Position numbers and translations under genes: made by a program. DNA of 64,000 bases from Flavobacterium sp. N2038 (GTDB lineage Bacteria > Bacteroidota > Bacteroidia > Flavobacteriales > Flavobacteriaceae), in contig NZ_CP110001.1 in assembly GCF_025947185.1 (NCBI RefSeq), positions 1,426,001 to 1,490,000 on the forward strand, in the 5' to 3' direction. The first letter of the stretch is position 1. The number at the start of each line of letters is the position of its first letter. Below, one piece after another: positions 18,722-27,875 of this stretch. Under the pieces are notes generated by a model that was not told the origin of the DNA, searched no databases, and saw only the letters and a program-made list of their open reading frames with translations.

Positions 18722-18752
18722 CAAAGGTAGCTATAGAATTTCTTATTTTCAA
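18722..18752 (-). promoter_or_regulatory. Promoter for glycosyltransferase/sigma pair
   Basis: On the minus strand, TTG (18752-18750), a 20-base spacer and TACCTTTG (18729-18722) match the Bacteroidota consensus. The start codon is 43 bases further. Confidence 0.6.
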
Positions 18753-18766
18753 TGTTTAAAACCGAT

Positions 18767-19381
18767 TTACTTTCGGCATTTTGACATTTCTTTTGCAATA
18801 GCAATAGACTGAGGGTTTTCGGTTTTTTCTAATTCTGAAATTATGTTTTTATAATTATGATCGTCGCGGTTTTGTGAGAGTTTTTTGGTTGCCTGAATTT
18901 CTTCGATTTCAATTTCAAAGCCAAATATTCCTCTGGCTTCGCGCATTGTTTTGGTAGATAAATCTTCTACACGAACAGGATTTTCAGAATTGGCTTCATA
19001 TTTATCAACCAGTTTTTTTAATTGTTCTACAGTAGTTTCATAATCCACAATCTTAATTTTGCCATAAACATGTACGGCTATATAATTCCATGTTGGTACA
19101 TTTTCATGATCGTACCATGACGGAGAAATATAAGAATGCGGTCCTGTAAAAACAGCCAAAACCTGATCGTTTTCTTTAAAGCCTTCTGCTTGTGGATTTA
19201 GTTTGGAGATATGTCCCTGAAGAATTTCTTTCCCATCAGCATTTTTTTCTAATTCTATCGGAATATGTGTAGCGCATAATTTGCCGTTAGTCTGATTAAT
19301 CAGAATTCCAAAACTATTCTCTTTTAGAAAAGTTCTGATAGATTCCGGATCTTCGTCTTTATATAAGTCAGGTGTGTACAT
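18767..19381 (-). CDS. PaiB-like FMN-binding protein
   Basis: 204 residues, typical length. MYTPDLYKDEDPESIRTFLKEN, then THIPIEL, GHISKLNPQ, FTGPHSYISPSWYDHENVPTWNY and VHVYGKIKI are diagnostic of the PaiB family (PF04299), which has an FMN-binding split-barrel fold. The family was named for a negative regulator of sporulation and protease genes in Bacillus, but it has no classical HTH and its role in Bacteroidota is unknown. Single gene, with an inverted repeat upstream. Confidence 0.93.
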   Translation of the reverse strand: MYTPDLYKDEDPESIRTFLKENSFGILINQTNGKLCATHIPIELEKNADGKEILQGHISKLNPQAEGFKENDQVLAVFTGPHSYISPSWYDHENVPTWNYIAVHVYGKIKIVDYETTVEQLKKLVDKYEANSENPVRVEDLSTKTMREARGIFGFEIEIEEIQATKKLSQNRDDHNYKNIISELEKTENPQSIAIAKEMSKCRK

Positions 19382-19399
19382 TTTTTTTCTTTTTCAGTT

Positions 19400-19463
19400 G
19401 TCACATTGAGCGAAGTCGAAATGTTTTACGGTCGAAAAGGACTTCGACTTCGCTCAGTCTGAC
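19400..19463. repeat. Dispersed inverted repeat (GAGCGAAGTCGAA family)
   Basis: Arms 19400-19420 and 19443-19463 are near-perfect reverse complements centred on GAGCGAAGTCGAA. This repeat type is widespread in Bacteroidota intergenic DNA. Located after murB, where it can fold as a terminator. Confidence 0.8.
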
Positions 19464-19516
19464 AGCTTCTGTTAAAATTAGTGAAAAATAAGTATAATTT
19501 GGGACTATTTTTTCTT

Positions 19517-20530
19517 CTAGATTACATTAACTTCCGCTTCTATTTGAATTCCAAAAGTTTCAAAAACTGTTTTTTGGACTTCTTTAGAAACGGCAAGAAT
19601 TTCCTGTCCGGTAGCATTACCATAATTTACTAAAACCAAAGCCTGATTTTTATGCACTCCGGCATCACCAAAACGTTTTCCTTTAAAACCAGCCTGCTCA
19701 ATAAGCCATCCTGCAGGAACTTTTACTTCTGTTTCAGAAACTTCGTAGTATTTCATTTCAGGAAATTTTTGGTGGATTTTTTCGAAATCAGATTTTAGTA
19801 GGATTGGGTTTTTAAAAAAACTTCCACTATTTCCTAATTCTTTAGGGTCAGGTAATTTACTTTGTCTGATTGCGATTACAGCATTACTTACATCTTTTAA
19901 TGTAGGTTCTGTAATGTTATTTTTAGCTAATTCAGCCAAAATATCTCCATAAGAGGTATTGATTTTATGATTGTGTCTGGTAAGTTTAAAGATAACCGAG
20001 GTAATAATAAACTGGTCTTTTGCTTCATGTTTAAAAATACTTTCGCGGTAGCCAAAATTACATTCAGCATTTGTAAAAGTTTTCATTTCCTGAGTTGCAA
20101 TATTCATTGCTTCACAAGAAACAAAAGTATCTTTAATCTCTGTTCCGTAAGCACCAATATTCTGAACGGGAGTTGTACCCACATTTCCAGGAATCAGAGA
20201 CATGTTTTCTAAACCGCCAAAATTCTGATCAATTGTCCAAAGTACAAAATCATGCCAGGTTTCACCTGCCTGACTTTCGACCCAGACAAAATCTTCATCT
20301 TCTTTAATTGTTTTTTTTCCTTTTAAGTCAATATGAATGACCAAAGCGTCGATGTCTTTGGTTAAAAGCATATTGCTTCCGCCACCTAAAATGAATTTTT
20401 TTTCATTTTTGTTTTCTTCTAAAATTGTTTTTAATTCTGCAATTGAATGAACTGCGACAAATCGTTTTGCACTGGCTTCAATGCCAAAAGTATTGTGTTT
20501 TTTTAAAGAAAAATTGGATTGGATTTCCAT
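19517..20530 (-). CDS. murB: UDP-N-acetylenolpyruvoylglucosamine reductase MurB
   Basis: 337 residues from ATG 20530 (a 17-codon longer start is unlikely, because MEIQSNFSLKKHNTFGIEA is the standard N-terminus). FAD-binding LGGGSNML and SLIPGNVGTTPVQNIGAYG are conserved; GSFFKNP carries the catalytic Ser and IEAEVNVI the final Glu. This is the long type I enzyme of peptidoglycan precursor synthesis, acting in the cytosol. Single gene, read toward the inverted repeat at 19400. Confidence 0.96.
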   Translation of the reverse strand: MEIQSNFSLKKHNTFGIEASAKRFVAVHSIAELKTILEENKNEKKFILGGGSNMLLTKDIDALVIHIDLKGKKTIKEDEDFVWVESQAGETWHDFVLWTIDQNFGGLENMSLIPGNVGTTPVQNIGAYGTEIKDTFVSCEAMNIATQEMKTFTNAECNFGYRESIFKHEAKDQFIITSVIFKLTRHNHKINTSYGDILAELAKNNITEPTLKDVSNAVIAIRQSKLPDPKELGNSGSFFKNPILLKSDFEKIHQKFPEMKYYEVSETEVKVPAGWLIEQAGFKGKRFGDAGVHKNQALVLVNYGNATGQEILAVSKEVQKTVFETFGIQIEAEVNVI

Positions 20531-20740
20531 AAATAAAAGGCTTTTTATATCCCCGAAATCTCGGGAAAATTCTGGAATCAAAAGTAAGAATTATAATTTA
20601 GTTGAGTTAGATTTTGGGAAAATATCGAGTTGAAATTTTAATTCCTTTTGTAACGCTTTTAGTAAGTTTTCTTAATAAAGAATTTTCAATTTCGTAATTC
20701 AATTTTTACATTGATCTCATAGTATTGCTATTTTCTTTTG

Positions 20741-20748
20741 TATGTTTG
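20741..20748 (+). promoter_or_regulatory. -7 box TATGTTTG
   Basis: TAnnTTTG match 29 bases before the ATG at 20777. It would lie inside an upstream-extended reading frame, which favours the later start. Confidence 0.55.
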
Positions 20749-20776
20749 GCTCCCTTTTACTAACAAAACCAAATCG

Positions 20777-21607
20777 ATGAAAGTAACCTTTAGAACATTA
20801 TTTCTTTTAATTGTAATTTTTCAATTTCTCAGTTGTAATAAATCGAAAACAGAAACGGCAATAAAAAGCAGTGTAAGTAAAGACTCCATTAAGGAATCCA
20901 AACTTGCTGTCAACAATCCTGTAAAAGAAGATTTTTCTTTTCCGGTTGATAGTACTTTGCCAGTTAAAATTATTCAGTTGGAAACATTTCATAATGATGA
21001 AATTGAAGAAAATTATGATAAGAAAACCTGGTTTGGTCTTTTTAAAAACAAGAATGATTATTCACTTTCAGAAACCAAAGTGTTTTTTAAACGTGTAAAT
21101 GACCCTGTAATTGATGATAATGAGGAAGATAAAACAGGTTGGGAAGTTAGTGCTTCTGTAAAAGATACTTGCGTAATTTTAATTGAGAAACTGCCTTATT
21201 TTATTGACGGAAATATATTAAGTGTCAAAATACCAGAGAATATTTATCCTGAAGAAAGCTTTAAATTTAATTTCAAAGGCATCGAATATACTTTGTTTGC
21301 AACAGGAAAAAAGAAAAAAGAATCACCAGATTCAGATTGGATTATAGTTTCGGATTATAAATTATATCTAAGAACTGTTGTTGACGGTAAGGAAACTAAA
21401 GAACTTTTGGTCGCCAAGAAAAATTTTGACGACCAAATGATAAGAATGATTTTTGGTGGAGATCTTGATGACGATAATAAATTAGATTTAATTATTGATA
21501 CTGCTAGTCATTATAATGCTTCAAGCCCAACGCTGTACTTATCAAAACCTGCTGAAAAAGGAAAAGCAATTAAGCCTGTTGGAGTTTTTACTACCGTAGG
21601 CTGTTAA
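20777..21607 (+). CDS. Predicted lipoprotein of unknown function
   Basis: 276 residues from ATG 20777. The signal peptide ends with FLSC-N, a lipoprotein box. The mature part has an acidic linker and a C-terminal segment, DLDDDNKLDLIID, that resembles an FG-GAP/EF-hand-like calcium loop. I do not recognise a family. It would be anchored in the outer or inner membrane facing the periplasm. Its 3' end is 12 bases from the convergent aminotransferase gene. Confidence 0.75.
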   Translation: MKVTFRTLFLLIVIFQFLSCNKSKTETAIKSSVSKDSIKESKLAVNNPVKEDFSFPVDSTLPVKIIQLETFHNDEIEENYDKKTWFGLFKNKNDYSLSETKVFFKRVNDPVIDDNEEDKTGWEVSASVKDTCVILIEKLPYFIDGNILSVKIPENIYPEESFKFNFKGIEYTLFATGKKKKESPDSDWIIVSDYKLYLRTVVDGKETKELLVAKKNFDDQMIRMIFGGDLDDDNKLDLIIDTASHYNASSPTLYLSKPAEKGKAIKPVGVFTTVGC

Positions 21608-21619
21608 GTATTGTGGGCT

Positions 21620-22723
21620 TTATTTTATAGCGGCAATAAATTGTTGCATTTCTTTCAAAGTTCCTATGGTAATTCTGGTCCATTTTCCGTTTTCTTCATA
21701 AATTTTGGTTCCTTGAATATTATGATTTTCCAATTGCTTGAAGTAGTCTTTTTTATAATTATCTAAAGAGAAATAAACGAAATTGGAGTAAGACGGAATA
21801 CACTTTAAATTTAGTTTTGTAAGTTGCTCAATAGTATATTTTTTTGCCTCTTCGATTAAAGAATGTACTTTTTGTATAAACGCTTCATCTTGTAGTGATG
21901 CCATTGCAGCTGAAGCTGATACAACACTAACAGATAAATTTGGAGATGATTTTAAAATAGAAAGTTCCTCGATTATTGATGCGTGTGCAACGGCATAGCC
22001 TACACGTGCACCAGCCAAACCGTACATTTTAGAAAAAGTTTTGGTAATAATTAAATTTTTGTTTTCGATAATCAAATCGCTTAGTGATTGTTCTTTTGTA
22101 AAATCGATATAAGCTTCGTCGACGAAAACAGTTGTTTTTTTAGTTGCCTCGTTTATAAAAGAGACTAATTTTTCTCTTTCGCAAATAGTACCTGTTGGGT
22201 TATTGGGATTACAGATGTAAATCATTTTTGTATCAGAATCGATAGCCTTTAACATTGCGGTTAAGTCATGTTTTTTATCGGAAGTGAGAGGAACTGTAAT
22301 TTTTTTTATCCCTAATTTTTCAGAAGGAGCTGTCCAATAGTCAAAGGTTGTTTCTGCAGTTATGAAATTTCCCTTTTTTAAGGCAGTATATTGAAGAACC
22401 AAATCTAAAATCTCTGTTGATCCGGCTCCTAATAAAATATTAGCATCCGAAACATTGTTTTTTTTGGCAATAGCAGAAATTAGTTGCGGTAAAAAATCCC
22501 AGCCATAGCGATTGCTTAAATTGACACTTTTTGACATAGCAGTTATAGCTAGTGGAGAAGGACCGTAAGGATTTTCGTTTGATCTTAATAAGATAGGAGA
22601 TTTGTCAAAATTGGGTAAAAAATATTCTTCTGTAGAAGGATTTGCAAATGTTTCAAATGGGATAATACCTAATCCTATTGTGCCTAAACTTATTTGTTTT
22701 AACCATTTTCTTCTATTATTCAT
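21620..22723 (-). CDS. Class I/II PLP aminotransferase with twin-arginine signal
   Basis: 367 residues. The fold is HisC-like: NENPYGPSP, SNRYGWDF, LLGAGSTEIL, CNPNNPTG, the PLP aspartate and tyrosine in DEAYIDF, and the Schiff-base lysine in ITKTFSKMYGLAGARVGY. The N-terminus NNRRKWLKQISLGTIGLGIIPFETFA is a Tat-type signal (RR, hydrophobic stretch, Ala), implying export of the folded cofactor-bound enzyme. This separates it from the cytosolic histidine-pathway enzyme. Substrate is unknown. No his genes are adjacent. Confidence 0.88.
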   Translation of the reverse strand: MNNRRKWLKQISLGTIGLGIIPFETFANPSTEEYFLPNFDKSPILLRSNENPYGPSPLAITAMSKSVNLSNRYGWDFLPQLISAIAKKNNVSDANILLGAGSTEILDLVLQYTALKKGNFITAETTFDYWTAPSEKLGIKKITVPLTSDKKHDLTAMLKAIDSDTKMIYICNPNNPTGTICEREKLVSFINEATKKTTVFVDEAYIDFTKEQSLSDLIIENKNLIITKTFSKMYGLAGARVGYAVAHASIIEELSILKSSPNLSVSVVSASAAMASLQDEAFIQKVHSLIEEAKKYTIEQLTKLNLKCIPSYSNFVYFSLDNYKKDYFKQLENHNIQGTKIYEENGKWTRITIGTLKEMQQFIAAIK

Positions 22724-22862
22724 ATTACTTTAAGAATTAAATTAAACAATGTAACAAGTAATATGTCGATAAGATATAAAAAAAGTTACGTTTTGATTTT
22801 TCTTAAAAAAGTAAGTGATAAATAGCTGAATTATGAAGACAAAGAATTGTAAAACTTAGTGG

Positions 22863-23924
22863 TTAATTATTTCGTGTGTTCAGCAACTCATGATATTTAT
22901 CTGAAATAGTTTTCATGTTAATAACATAATTAGCGTTCTCTTCTACAAATTTCCTGTTTCGAATAATGGCATTATTTCTGGATTCATCATTTTTAAATGA
23001 CCAAATCAATTCTTCGGCTAACATTTCAATGTTATCAATTTTGATTAACTGACCATTTTCGCGATGTGTGATCCAGCTTTGGTTACCGGGAAGATCAGAA
23101 ACGACAGGATAACAATTGCAAGCCATAGCTTCAAATAAAGAAGCTGAAACGCCTTCGGTAATTGGCATGCTGATATAAACATTTGATTGCTGCAGTAATT
23201 TTGGAAGTTCTGTATTGGGAATTCTTCCGGTAAAAATTACTTTGTTTTCAATTTGAAGTGCTGTGGCTAAATCTTTTAAATAGGACAGTCTTGTTCCGTC
23301 TCCTACAATTGTTAGCAAGAAATCAATTCCTTTTTGATGTAAAATTCCAAAAGCTTTTAAAATAGAATCGTGTCGGTATTCGGGCATTAACGAACGCGTT
23401 ACGATTGCTTCAATTCTAGTCGAATTATTGGTTGAAGGTGTAAAAAGCGATAAATTGATTCCTTTCGGGAGAACTAAAACTTTATTCATGTCAACGCCGA
23501 TTGCTTTCATGTGAATAGTCATTACAGGTCCCCAGGCATGAATTAAATGTGCTTTTTTGAAAGCGTATTTCTGAATGAATTTTTTAAAAGGGTATAAAGA
23601 GGAATCTTCCGGCCATAAATCGGTTCTGCCTTGTTGTGCAATGGCAATGGTTTTAGATCCTGATATTGCAGCAAGAAAACCGTAACTTGTGGTTCTTTCG
23701 GCAATAACCATATCCGGTTTTTCTTTTTTGATTATTTTTCGAATAGAAACCGGAGCAAAAAAATACTCTAAAATGCGTTTGAACCGATCAAATTTGGAGT
23801 TGCTTGGAGTTTGAAGTTCCCAGGTGATGATTTCAAAATCGCCAAATTCTTTCAGGCCTTTCATCCAGGTTATAGCGTCGGCACGGTAAGATTCTCCAAG
23901 AAAAAGTATTTTTCTTTTTTTCAT
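22863..23924 (-). CDS. Family 4 (GT-B) glycosyltransferase
   Basis: 353 residues. GT-B enzyme: the C-terminal half holds LTIVGDGTRLSYLKDL, VIFTGRIP and PITEGVSASLFEAMACNCYPVVSD, the nucleotide-sugar-binding signature with its EX7E-type glutamate. The N-terminal half begins KRKILFLGESYRAD. It is soluble with no transmembrane helix. It is likely involved in surface polysaccharide or glycolipid synthesis but stands apart from a cluster. Confidence 0.88.
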   Translation of the reverse strand: MKKRKILFLGESYRADAITWMKGLKEFGDFEIITWELQTPSNSKFDRFKRILEYFFAPVSIRKIIKKEKPDMVIAERTTSYGFLAAISGSKTIAIAQQGRTDLWPEDSSLYPFKKFIQKYAFKKAHLIHAWGPVMTIHMKAIGVDMNKVLVLPKGINLSLFTPSTNNSTRIEAIVTRSLMPEYRHDSILKAFGILHQKGIDFLLTIVGDGTRLSYLKDLATALQIENKVIFTGRIPNTELPKLLQQSNVYISMPITEGVSASLFEAMACNCYPVVSDLPGNQSWITHRENGQLIKIDNIEMLAEELIWSFKNDESRNNAIIRNRKFVEENANYVINMKTISDKYHELLNTRNN

Positions 23925-23944
23925 TCGGCAAACTTAATTTTTTT

Positions 23945-23996
23945 TCGCCACGAATTCACGAATGAATTTCAAATAATTCGTGAATTCGTGGCGTTT
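23945..23996. repeat. Dispersed inverted repeat (CCACGAATTCACGAAT family)
   Basis: CGCCACGAATTCACGAA pairs with TTCGTGAATTCGTGGCG across a short AT-rich loop, flanked by T runs on the right. It is related to the repeat at 6967-7052. It lies downstream of the 24121-25505 genes and can serve as their terminator. Confidence 0.85.
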
Positions 23997-24024
23997 TTTT
24001 TGAATTGTTTAGTTTTTTTGCCCC

Positions 24025-24042
24025 TCCCGATAGCTATCGGGA
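24025..24042. repeat. Palindrome of the CCCGATAGCTATCGGG type
   Basis: An 18-bp perfect palindrome. A 28-bp version occurs at 57524-57551 and a related TCCCGAAAGCTTTCGGGA at 44235-44252. Dispersed repeat of unknown role. Confidence 0.8.
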
Positions 24043-24063
24043 TAAAAGATTTAAAATGATTTT

Positions 24064-24103
24064 TTAATCTGTGTTAATCTGTGTTAATCTGTGTTAATCT
24101 GTG
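24064..24103. repeat. Four tandem copies of TTAATCTGTG
   Basis: Four perfect 10-bp units followed by a partial AAATCTGTGG. The copy number is likely to vary by slippage. It is non-coding, between the glycosyltransferase and DUF2461 genes. Confidence 0.9.
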
Positions 24104-24120
24104 AAATCTGTGGCGAAACT

Positions 24121-24798
24121 TTAAAATTCCTCAGTATCTAATGCACGATTTATGAATTCGTTTAATGGTTTTAAAGCGATTAGTTTTTGACTTATTTTTG
24201 AGACAAAATCTTTCTGAGTAACTTCAGAAATGTCATATTTTTGAGTAGCAGTGAAACTCTTTAGTTTTAAGAACTCAATTGCCGGATGGTCTTTTTCGTA
24301 ACCTCTTGGTGGATTTTTAAGCGAATTACTTTCATTAAAATCTAAGTTTCCGAATTCTTTCTTGAAATTTTTATCGGCAATAATAGCTTCCAGGTCATCG
24401 TGGAAAAAAGCGATTTCTTTACGAACTTTTTTCAAATCATCTGATTCAGGCGAATAAAATCCTCCCGCGATAAAACTGGCTCCTTTTTCTATATGAACAT
24501 AATACCCGGCACGATTTAGGCCTTTAATTCCGCTTGACATCCAAACGCCCAAATGTGCTTTGTAAGGTGATTTGTCTTTAGAAAAACGAATGTCACGATT
24601 AATTCTGAAGGTACAGTTTTTAACTTCTAATAATTCTAATGATGGATCAAGAGGTCTCATTGCGTCAAGAAAATCACTTACCAATTGATGGTAATCTTTT
24701 TTGAAGATTTCGTATCGTTTCTTATTATCCTGAAACCACTCGCGATTGTTGTTCTTTTTTAAATCGTCTAAAAATTGCAATGATTCTTTCGTTAGCAT
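24121..24798 (-). CDS. DUF2461 / TIGR02453-family protein
   Basis: 225 residues, the usual length. Diagnostic pieces are SLQFLDDLKKNNNREWFQDNKKRYE, FRINRDIRFSKDKSPYKAHLGVW and GAGYYVHIEKG-like GYYVHIEKGASFIAGGFY. The family's function is not known; it is conserved, cytosolic and probably enzymatic. It lies 11 bases after the rhodanese-thioredoxin gene on the same strand, so they are probably one transcript. Confidence 0.93.
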   Translation of the reverse strand: MLTKESLQFLDDLKKNNNREWFQDNKKRYEIFKKDYHQLVSDFLDAMRPLDPSLELLEVKNCTFRINRDIRFSKDKSPYKAHLGVWMSSGIKGLNRAGYYVHIEKGASFIAGGFYSPESDDLKKVRKEIAFFHDDLEAIIADKNFKKEFGNLDFNESNSLKNPPRGYEKDHPAIEFLKLKSFTATQKYDISEVTQKDFVSKISQKLIALKPLNEFINRALDTEEF

Positions 24799-24809
24799 AA
24801 TTATCTAAT

Positions 24810-25505
24810 TTATTGCAGTTGTTTTTTTAAATTCTCTTCGCTCACAAAACCTATAGTTTTCGATTCTATGGTTTTGTTTTTGTATAATAGTAAAGTAGGA
24901 AGCTGATTAACTTTTAGCTGCTCTGCCAAAGCTTTGTTTTTATCAACATCAATTCTGATTATAGTTACTTTGTCTGCCATTTCTTTTTGCAATTTTAAAA
25001 GAAACGGTTCCATTTGTTTGCAAGGACCACACCATTCAGCATAAAAATCAATAAGTACCTTTTTATCTGTTTTTAATAAATCATTAAATTCACTCATTGT
25101 CATTCCGGTTTCTGCTGGCGATGCGCCAGACACTTCTCCGGTCCAGTTCATGATTCCTCCGTCTAATTCGTAAACGGTTGTAAAACCTAATTCTTTTAAT
25201 TTTGCGGCAGCTTTTTTACTTCTCCCGCCGCTTAAACAATATACAAAAACAGGTTTCGATTTATCATAAGCTTCGGCTTTAGCAGTAAAATCTTCGCCAT
25301 TCCAGTTTAAATTGACTGCATTTTTAAGATGTTCAGATTCAAATTCGTCAGGAGTTCTAACGTCTAAGATTTGCGGACTTTCAGTGGTTTTAATTTTCTC
25401 TGCAAATTCTTTCGGAGCAATAGACTCAAATGGTTTTGTTGTTTGATTGTTACAGGCAACTAAAAAGGTAAAAAGTAATAATGGTAAAATTTTAGAGAAC
25501 TTCAT
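24810..25505 (-). CDS. Rhodanese-thioredoxin fusion lipoprotein
   Basis: 231 residues from ATG 25505 (a 15-codon longer start lacks support). Lipoprotein signal ending LVAC-N. Rhodanese domain, residues 30-125: CLSGGRSKKAA with the active cysteine. Thioredoxin domain, residues 130-231: WCGPCKQ with the CGPC redox pair. It is tethered in the periplasm. It may pass sulfane sulfur or reduce disulfides there. Upstream gene of a two-gene unit with DUF2461. Confidence 0.9.
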   Translation of the reverse strand: MKFSKILPLLLFTFLVACNNQTTKPFESIAPKEFAEKIKTTESPQILDVRTPDEFESEHLKNAVNLNWNGEDFTAKAEAYDKSKPVFVYCLSGGRSKKAAAKLKELGFTTVYELDGGIMNWTGEVSGASPAETGMTMSEFNDLLKTDKKVLIDFYAEWCGPCKQMEPFLLKLQKEMADKVTIIRIDVDKNKALAEQLKVNQLPTLLLYKNKTIESKTIGFVSEENLKKQLQ

Positions 25506-25693
25506 GAGTCTGAATTTAAAAATAGTAGGGCTAAAATAAGGATTTTTCAATCTTGAATTTAGAAGTTAGCCCCGAATTAACACAAAATTTTGAGGAATTT
25601 GGTGTTGCTGGATTTTGGTAAAGTCTTTAGTCTTTCTAAATTTTCAATGAAAGTTACTCCAATCAATTGACGGAATTCCTGACAAAGAAAATT

Positions 25694-26773
25694 TTATAGA
25701 TTGAATATTTTATAACTCTGGTGTGTTGATTTTACAATTGCTTCAGTACGTTCCGGATGTGTATCTGAAATAAAAAGCTGTCCAAAAGTTTCACTGTTTA
25801 CCATTTCTACAATTTTGGCAACACGGGTTTCGTCCAGTTTGTCAAAAATATCATCAAATAATAAGATAGGTTTTACACCACTTTGTTTTTTTAAAAATTC
25901 AAACTGAGCCAGTTTTAAAGCGATCAAAAAAGATTTTTGCTGTCCTTGCGAACCAAATTTCTTAATAGGGTGAGAGTCAATTTCAAAAGAAAGATCGTCT
26001 TTATGAATTCCCGAACTTGTATAATGCAAGGCCCTGTCTTTATTAATGCTTTCCTGTAGAAGTGTTAAAAGATCTTTTTCGAACAGATGGCTTTCATAAA
26101 CCAATTGTACTTTTTCTTCAGATCCCGTTATTGCATGGTGATGTGTATTGAATATCGGGATAAATTGTTGCAGAAAATCTTTTCGTTTTTCAAAGATCGA
26201 TTTACCGTATTCATTCAGTTGCTCATTATATATAGATAAGGTATCATTGTCAAAAGTATGATTGAGTGCAAAGTACTTCAAAAGGGCATTTCGCTGTACA
26301 ATCACTTTTTGATATTGTATAAGTTGATGCAGATAGGTTGAATCTAATTGTGAAATAACACTATCCATAAATTTCCGGCGTGTTTCACTTCCTTCAACAA
26401 TTAAATCACGATCAGCCGGCGAAATAATTACAAGCGGAATAAAACCAATATGATCTGAAAATTTATCGTAGGCTTTGCCATTTCTTTTTAGAACTTTTTT
26501 TTGTCCTTTTTTTAAACTGCAAACAATCTGCTCTGTTCTTTCATTTTTTTCTAACTCAGCATCAATTACAAAAAACTCTTCTCCGTGCTTTATATTCTGA
26601 ACGGCAAGCGGATTAAAATAGCTTTTTCCATACGCCAAATGATAAATGGCATCAAGTACATTGGTTTTTCCAATGCCATTTTTCCCCACAAAACAATTGA
26701 TCTTGATATCGAAATCAAAATTGGCTTCGGCGAAATTTTTATAATTGAATAAAGAAATTTTGTTTAAATGCAT
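25694..26773 (-). CDS. recF: DNA replication and repair protein RecF
   Basis: 359 residues. Walker [15 protein letters not shown] near residue 31, signature motif [16 protein letters not shown], and Walker [16 protein letters not shown]-like ABC ATPase that loads RecA at gaps via RecOR. The start [17 protein letters not shown] is the family's standard start. Divergent from the TPR gene at 27014; not located next to dnaA/dnaN here. Confidence 0.96.
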   Translation of the reverse strand: MHLNKISLFNYKNFAEANFDFDIKINCFVGKNGIGKTNVLDAIYHLAYGKSYFNPLAVQNIKHGEEFFVIDAELEKNERTEQIVCSLKKGQKKVLKRNGKAYDKFSDHIGFIPLVIISPADRDLIVEGSETRRKFMDSVISQLDSTYLHQLIQYQKVIVQRNALLKYFALNHTFDNDTLSIYNEQLNEYGKSIFEKRKDFLQQFIPIFNTHHHAITGSEEKVQLVYESHLFEKDLLTLLQESINKDRALHYTSSGIHKDDLSFEIDSHPIKKFGSQGQQKSFLIALKLAQFEFLKKQSGVKPILLFDDIFDKLDETRVAKIVEMVNSETFGQLFISDTHPERTEAIVKSTHQSYKIFNL

Positions 26774-26983
26774 TTTTTAAGAAACTCTAAGAGAAAATTA
26801 CTGTTTTGAAACAGTAAAATTAAGAATGTAAAATTATCTAATTTTATCGATATAAAAGGGTTTTGGCGCGTTTCAAGTTGATTTATTTTGATGCTGATGT
26901 GAAAGGAGTTAGCATTCTTAAAAATATTTGTTTTAAAATAGTGATAAAATTGATTTTTTTTACCTCAGTTTCAATAAAAATTT

Positions 26984-26991
26984 TATTTTTG
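26984..26991 (+). promoter_or_regulatory. -7 box TATTTTTG for TPR gene
   Basis: TAnnTTTG match 22 bases before ATG 27014. The -33 element is not clear. Confidence 0.5.
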
Positions 26992-27013
26992 CCGTTCACT
27001 AAATTAATTTTAA

Positions 27014-27793
27014 ATGGCTACTTACAATAAAAGAGGATATAAAGCACCGAAAGAGAAGGAAGTAAAAGAGGTAACTGAAGAACAACAGGTAATTATTGAC
27101 GAAAAAGACAGCAGAACTGCTGAGGTTTTTTCGAAATTAGATGAAACTGCTTCAAGAACTGAGGATTGGGTTGCTAAAAATCAAAAAATCATTATTGGTT
27201 TAGTTGCTGGTATTGCAGTTGCTACTATTGGTTATTTGGCTTACCAAAAATTTATTGAAACTCCTAAACAAGATGAAGCTGCAAATGAAATGTTTGTTGC
27301 TCAGCAAAACTTTCAAAAAGCAGTTGATGGTGTAGCAAGTGATTCATTGTATAAATTGGCTTTGAATGGTTCTGAAGGGAAATTCGGATTCATAAAAATT
27401 GCTGACGAGTATTCTGGAACAGATGCTGGAAATTTAGCAAATTACTATGCTGGTATGGCATATTTGAATACAGGTAAATTTGATGATGCAATTAAATACC
27501 TGGGGAACTTCAAATCTGAGGATATGATTTTAAGTGCTTTGTCAAAAGGTGCAATTGGAGATGCTTACTCTCAAAAAAATCAACAAAAAGAAGCTTTAGA
27601 GTATTATGTAAAAGCAGCTGAGTCTAACAAAAATGACTTTACAACGCCACGTTTCTTATTGAAAGCTGGTAAAACGGCTCTTGCATTAGGTCAAAAAGAA
27701 GATGCTTTGAAGTATTTAACAGATATTAAAGATAACTTCGACGGAACTCCGGAAGCTGCTTCTGTTGATGCTTTGATTGGATTAGCTCAATAA
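27014..27793 (+). CDS. Membrane-anchored TPR protein (YfgM-like)
   Basis: 259 residues. A charged cytoplasmic N-terminus of about 55 residues, one membrane helix (IIIGLVAGIAVATIGYLAYQKF, 59-80), then a helical TPR domain (residues 95-255: NYYAGMAYLNTGKFDDAIKYL, IGDAYSQKNQQKEALEYYVKAA, AGKTALALGQKEDALKYL). This architecture matches YfgM/TPR_21 proteins that assist secretion or periplasmic folding. Immediate upstream neighbour of ribH, a pairing common in flavobacteria. Confidence 0.9.
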   Translation: MATYNKRGYKAPKEKEVKEVTEEQQVIIDEKDSRTAEVFSKLDETASRTEDWVAKNQKIIIGLVAGIAVATIGYLAYQKFIETPKQDEAANEMFVAQQNFQKAVDGVASDSLYKLALNGSEGKFGFIKIADEYSGTDAGNLANYYAGMAYLNTGKFDDAIKYLGNFKSEDMILSALSKGAIGDAYSQKNQQKEALEYYVKAAESNKNDFTTPRFLLKAGKTALALGQKEDALKYLTDIKDNFDGTPEAASVDALIGLAQ

Positions 27794-27875
27794 AAATTTT
27801 AGACTTTAGATTTAAGATTGTAGATTTGTAGTTAAGAATTTAAATTCTAAAATCAAAAATCTAAAATAGTACAGA

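Noticed and set aside
20531..20581. 17-codon upstream extension of MurB
   Set aside because: The MurB N-terminus begins at MEIQSNFSLKKHNTFGIEA and the extension is not family-like.
25551..25693. The recF frame stays open for about 38 codons after its stop
   Set aside because: No start codon with context, no homology I recognise, and the stop is at the normal RecF end; probably chance in AT-rich DNA.
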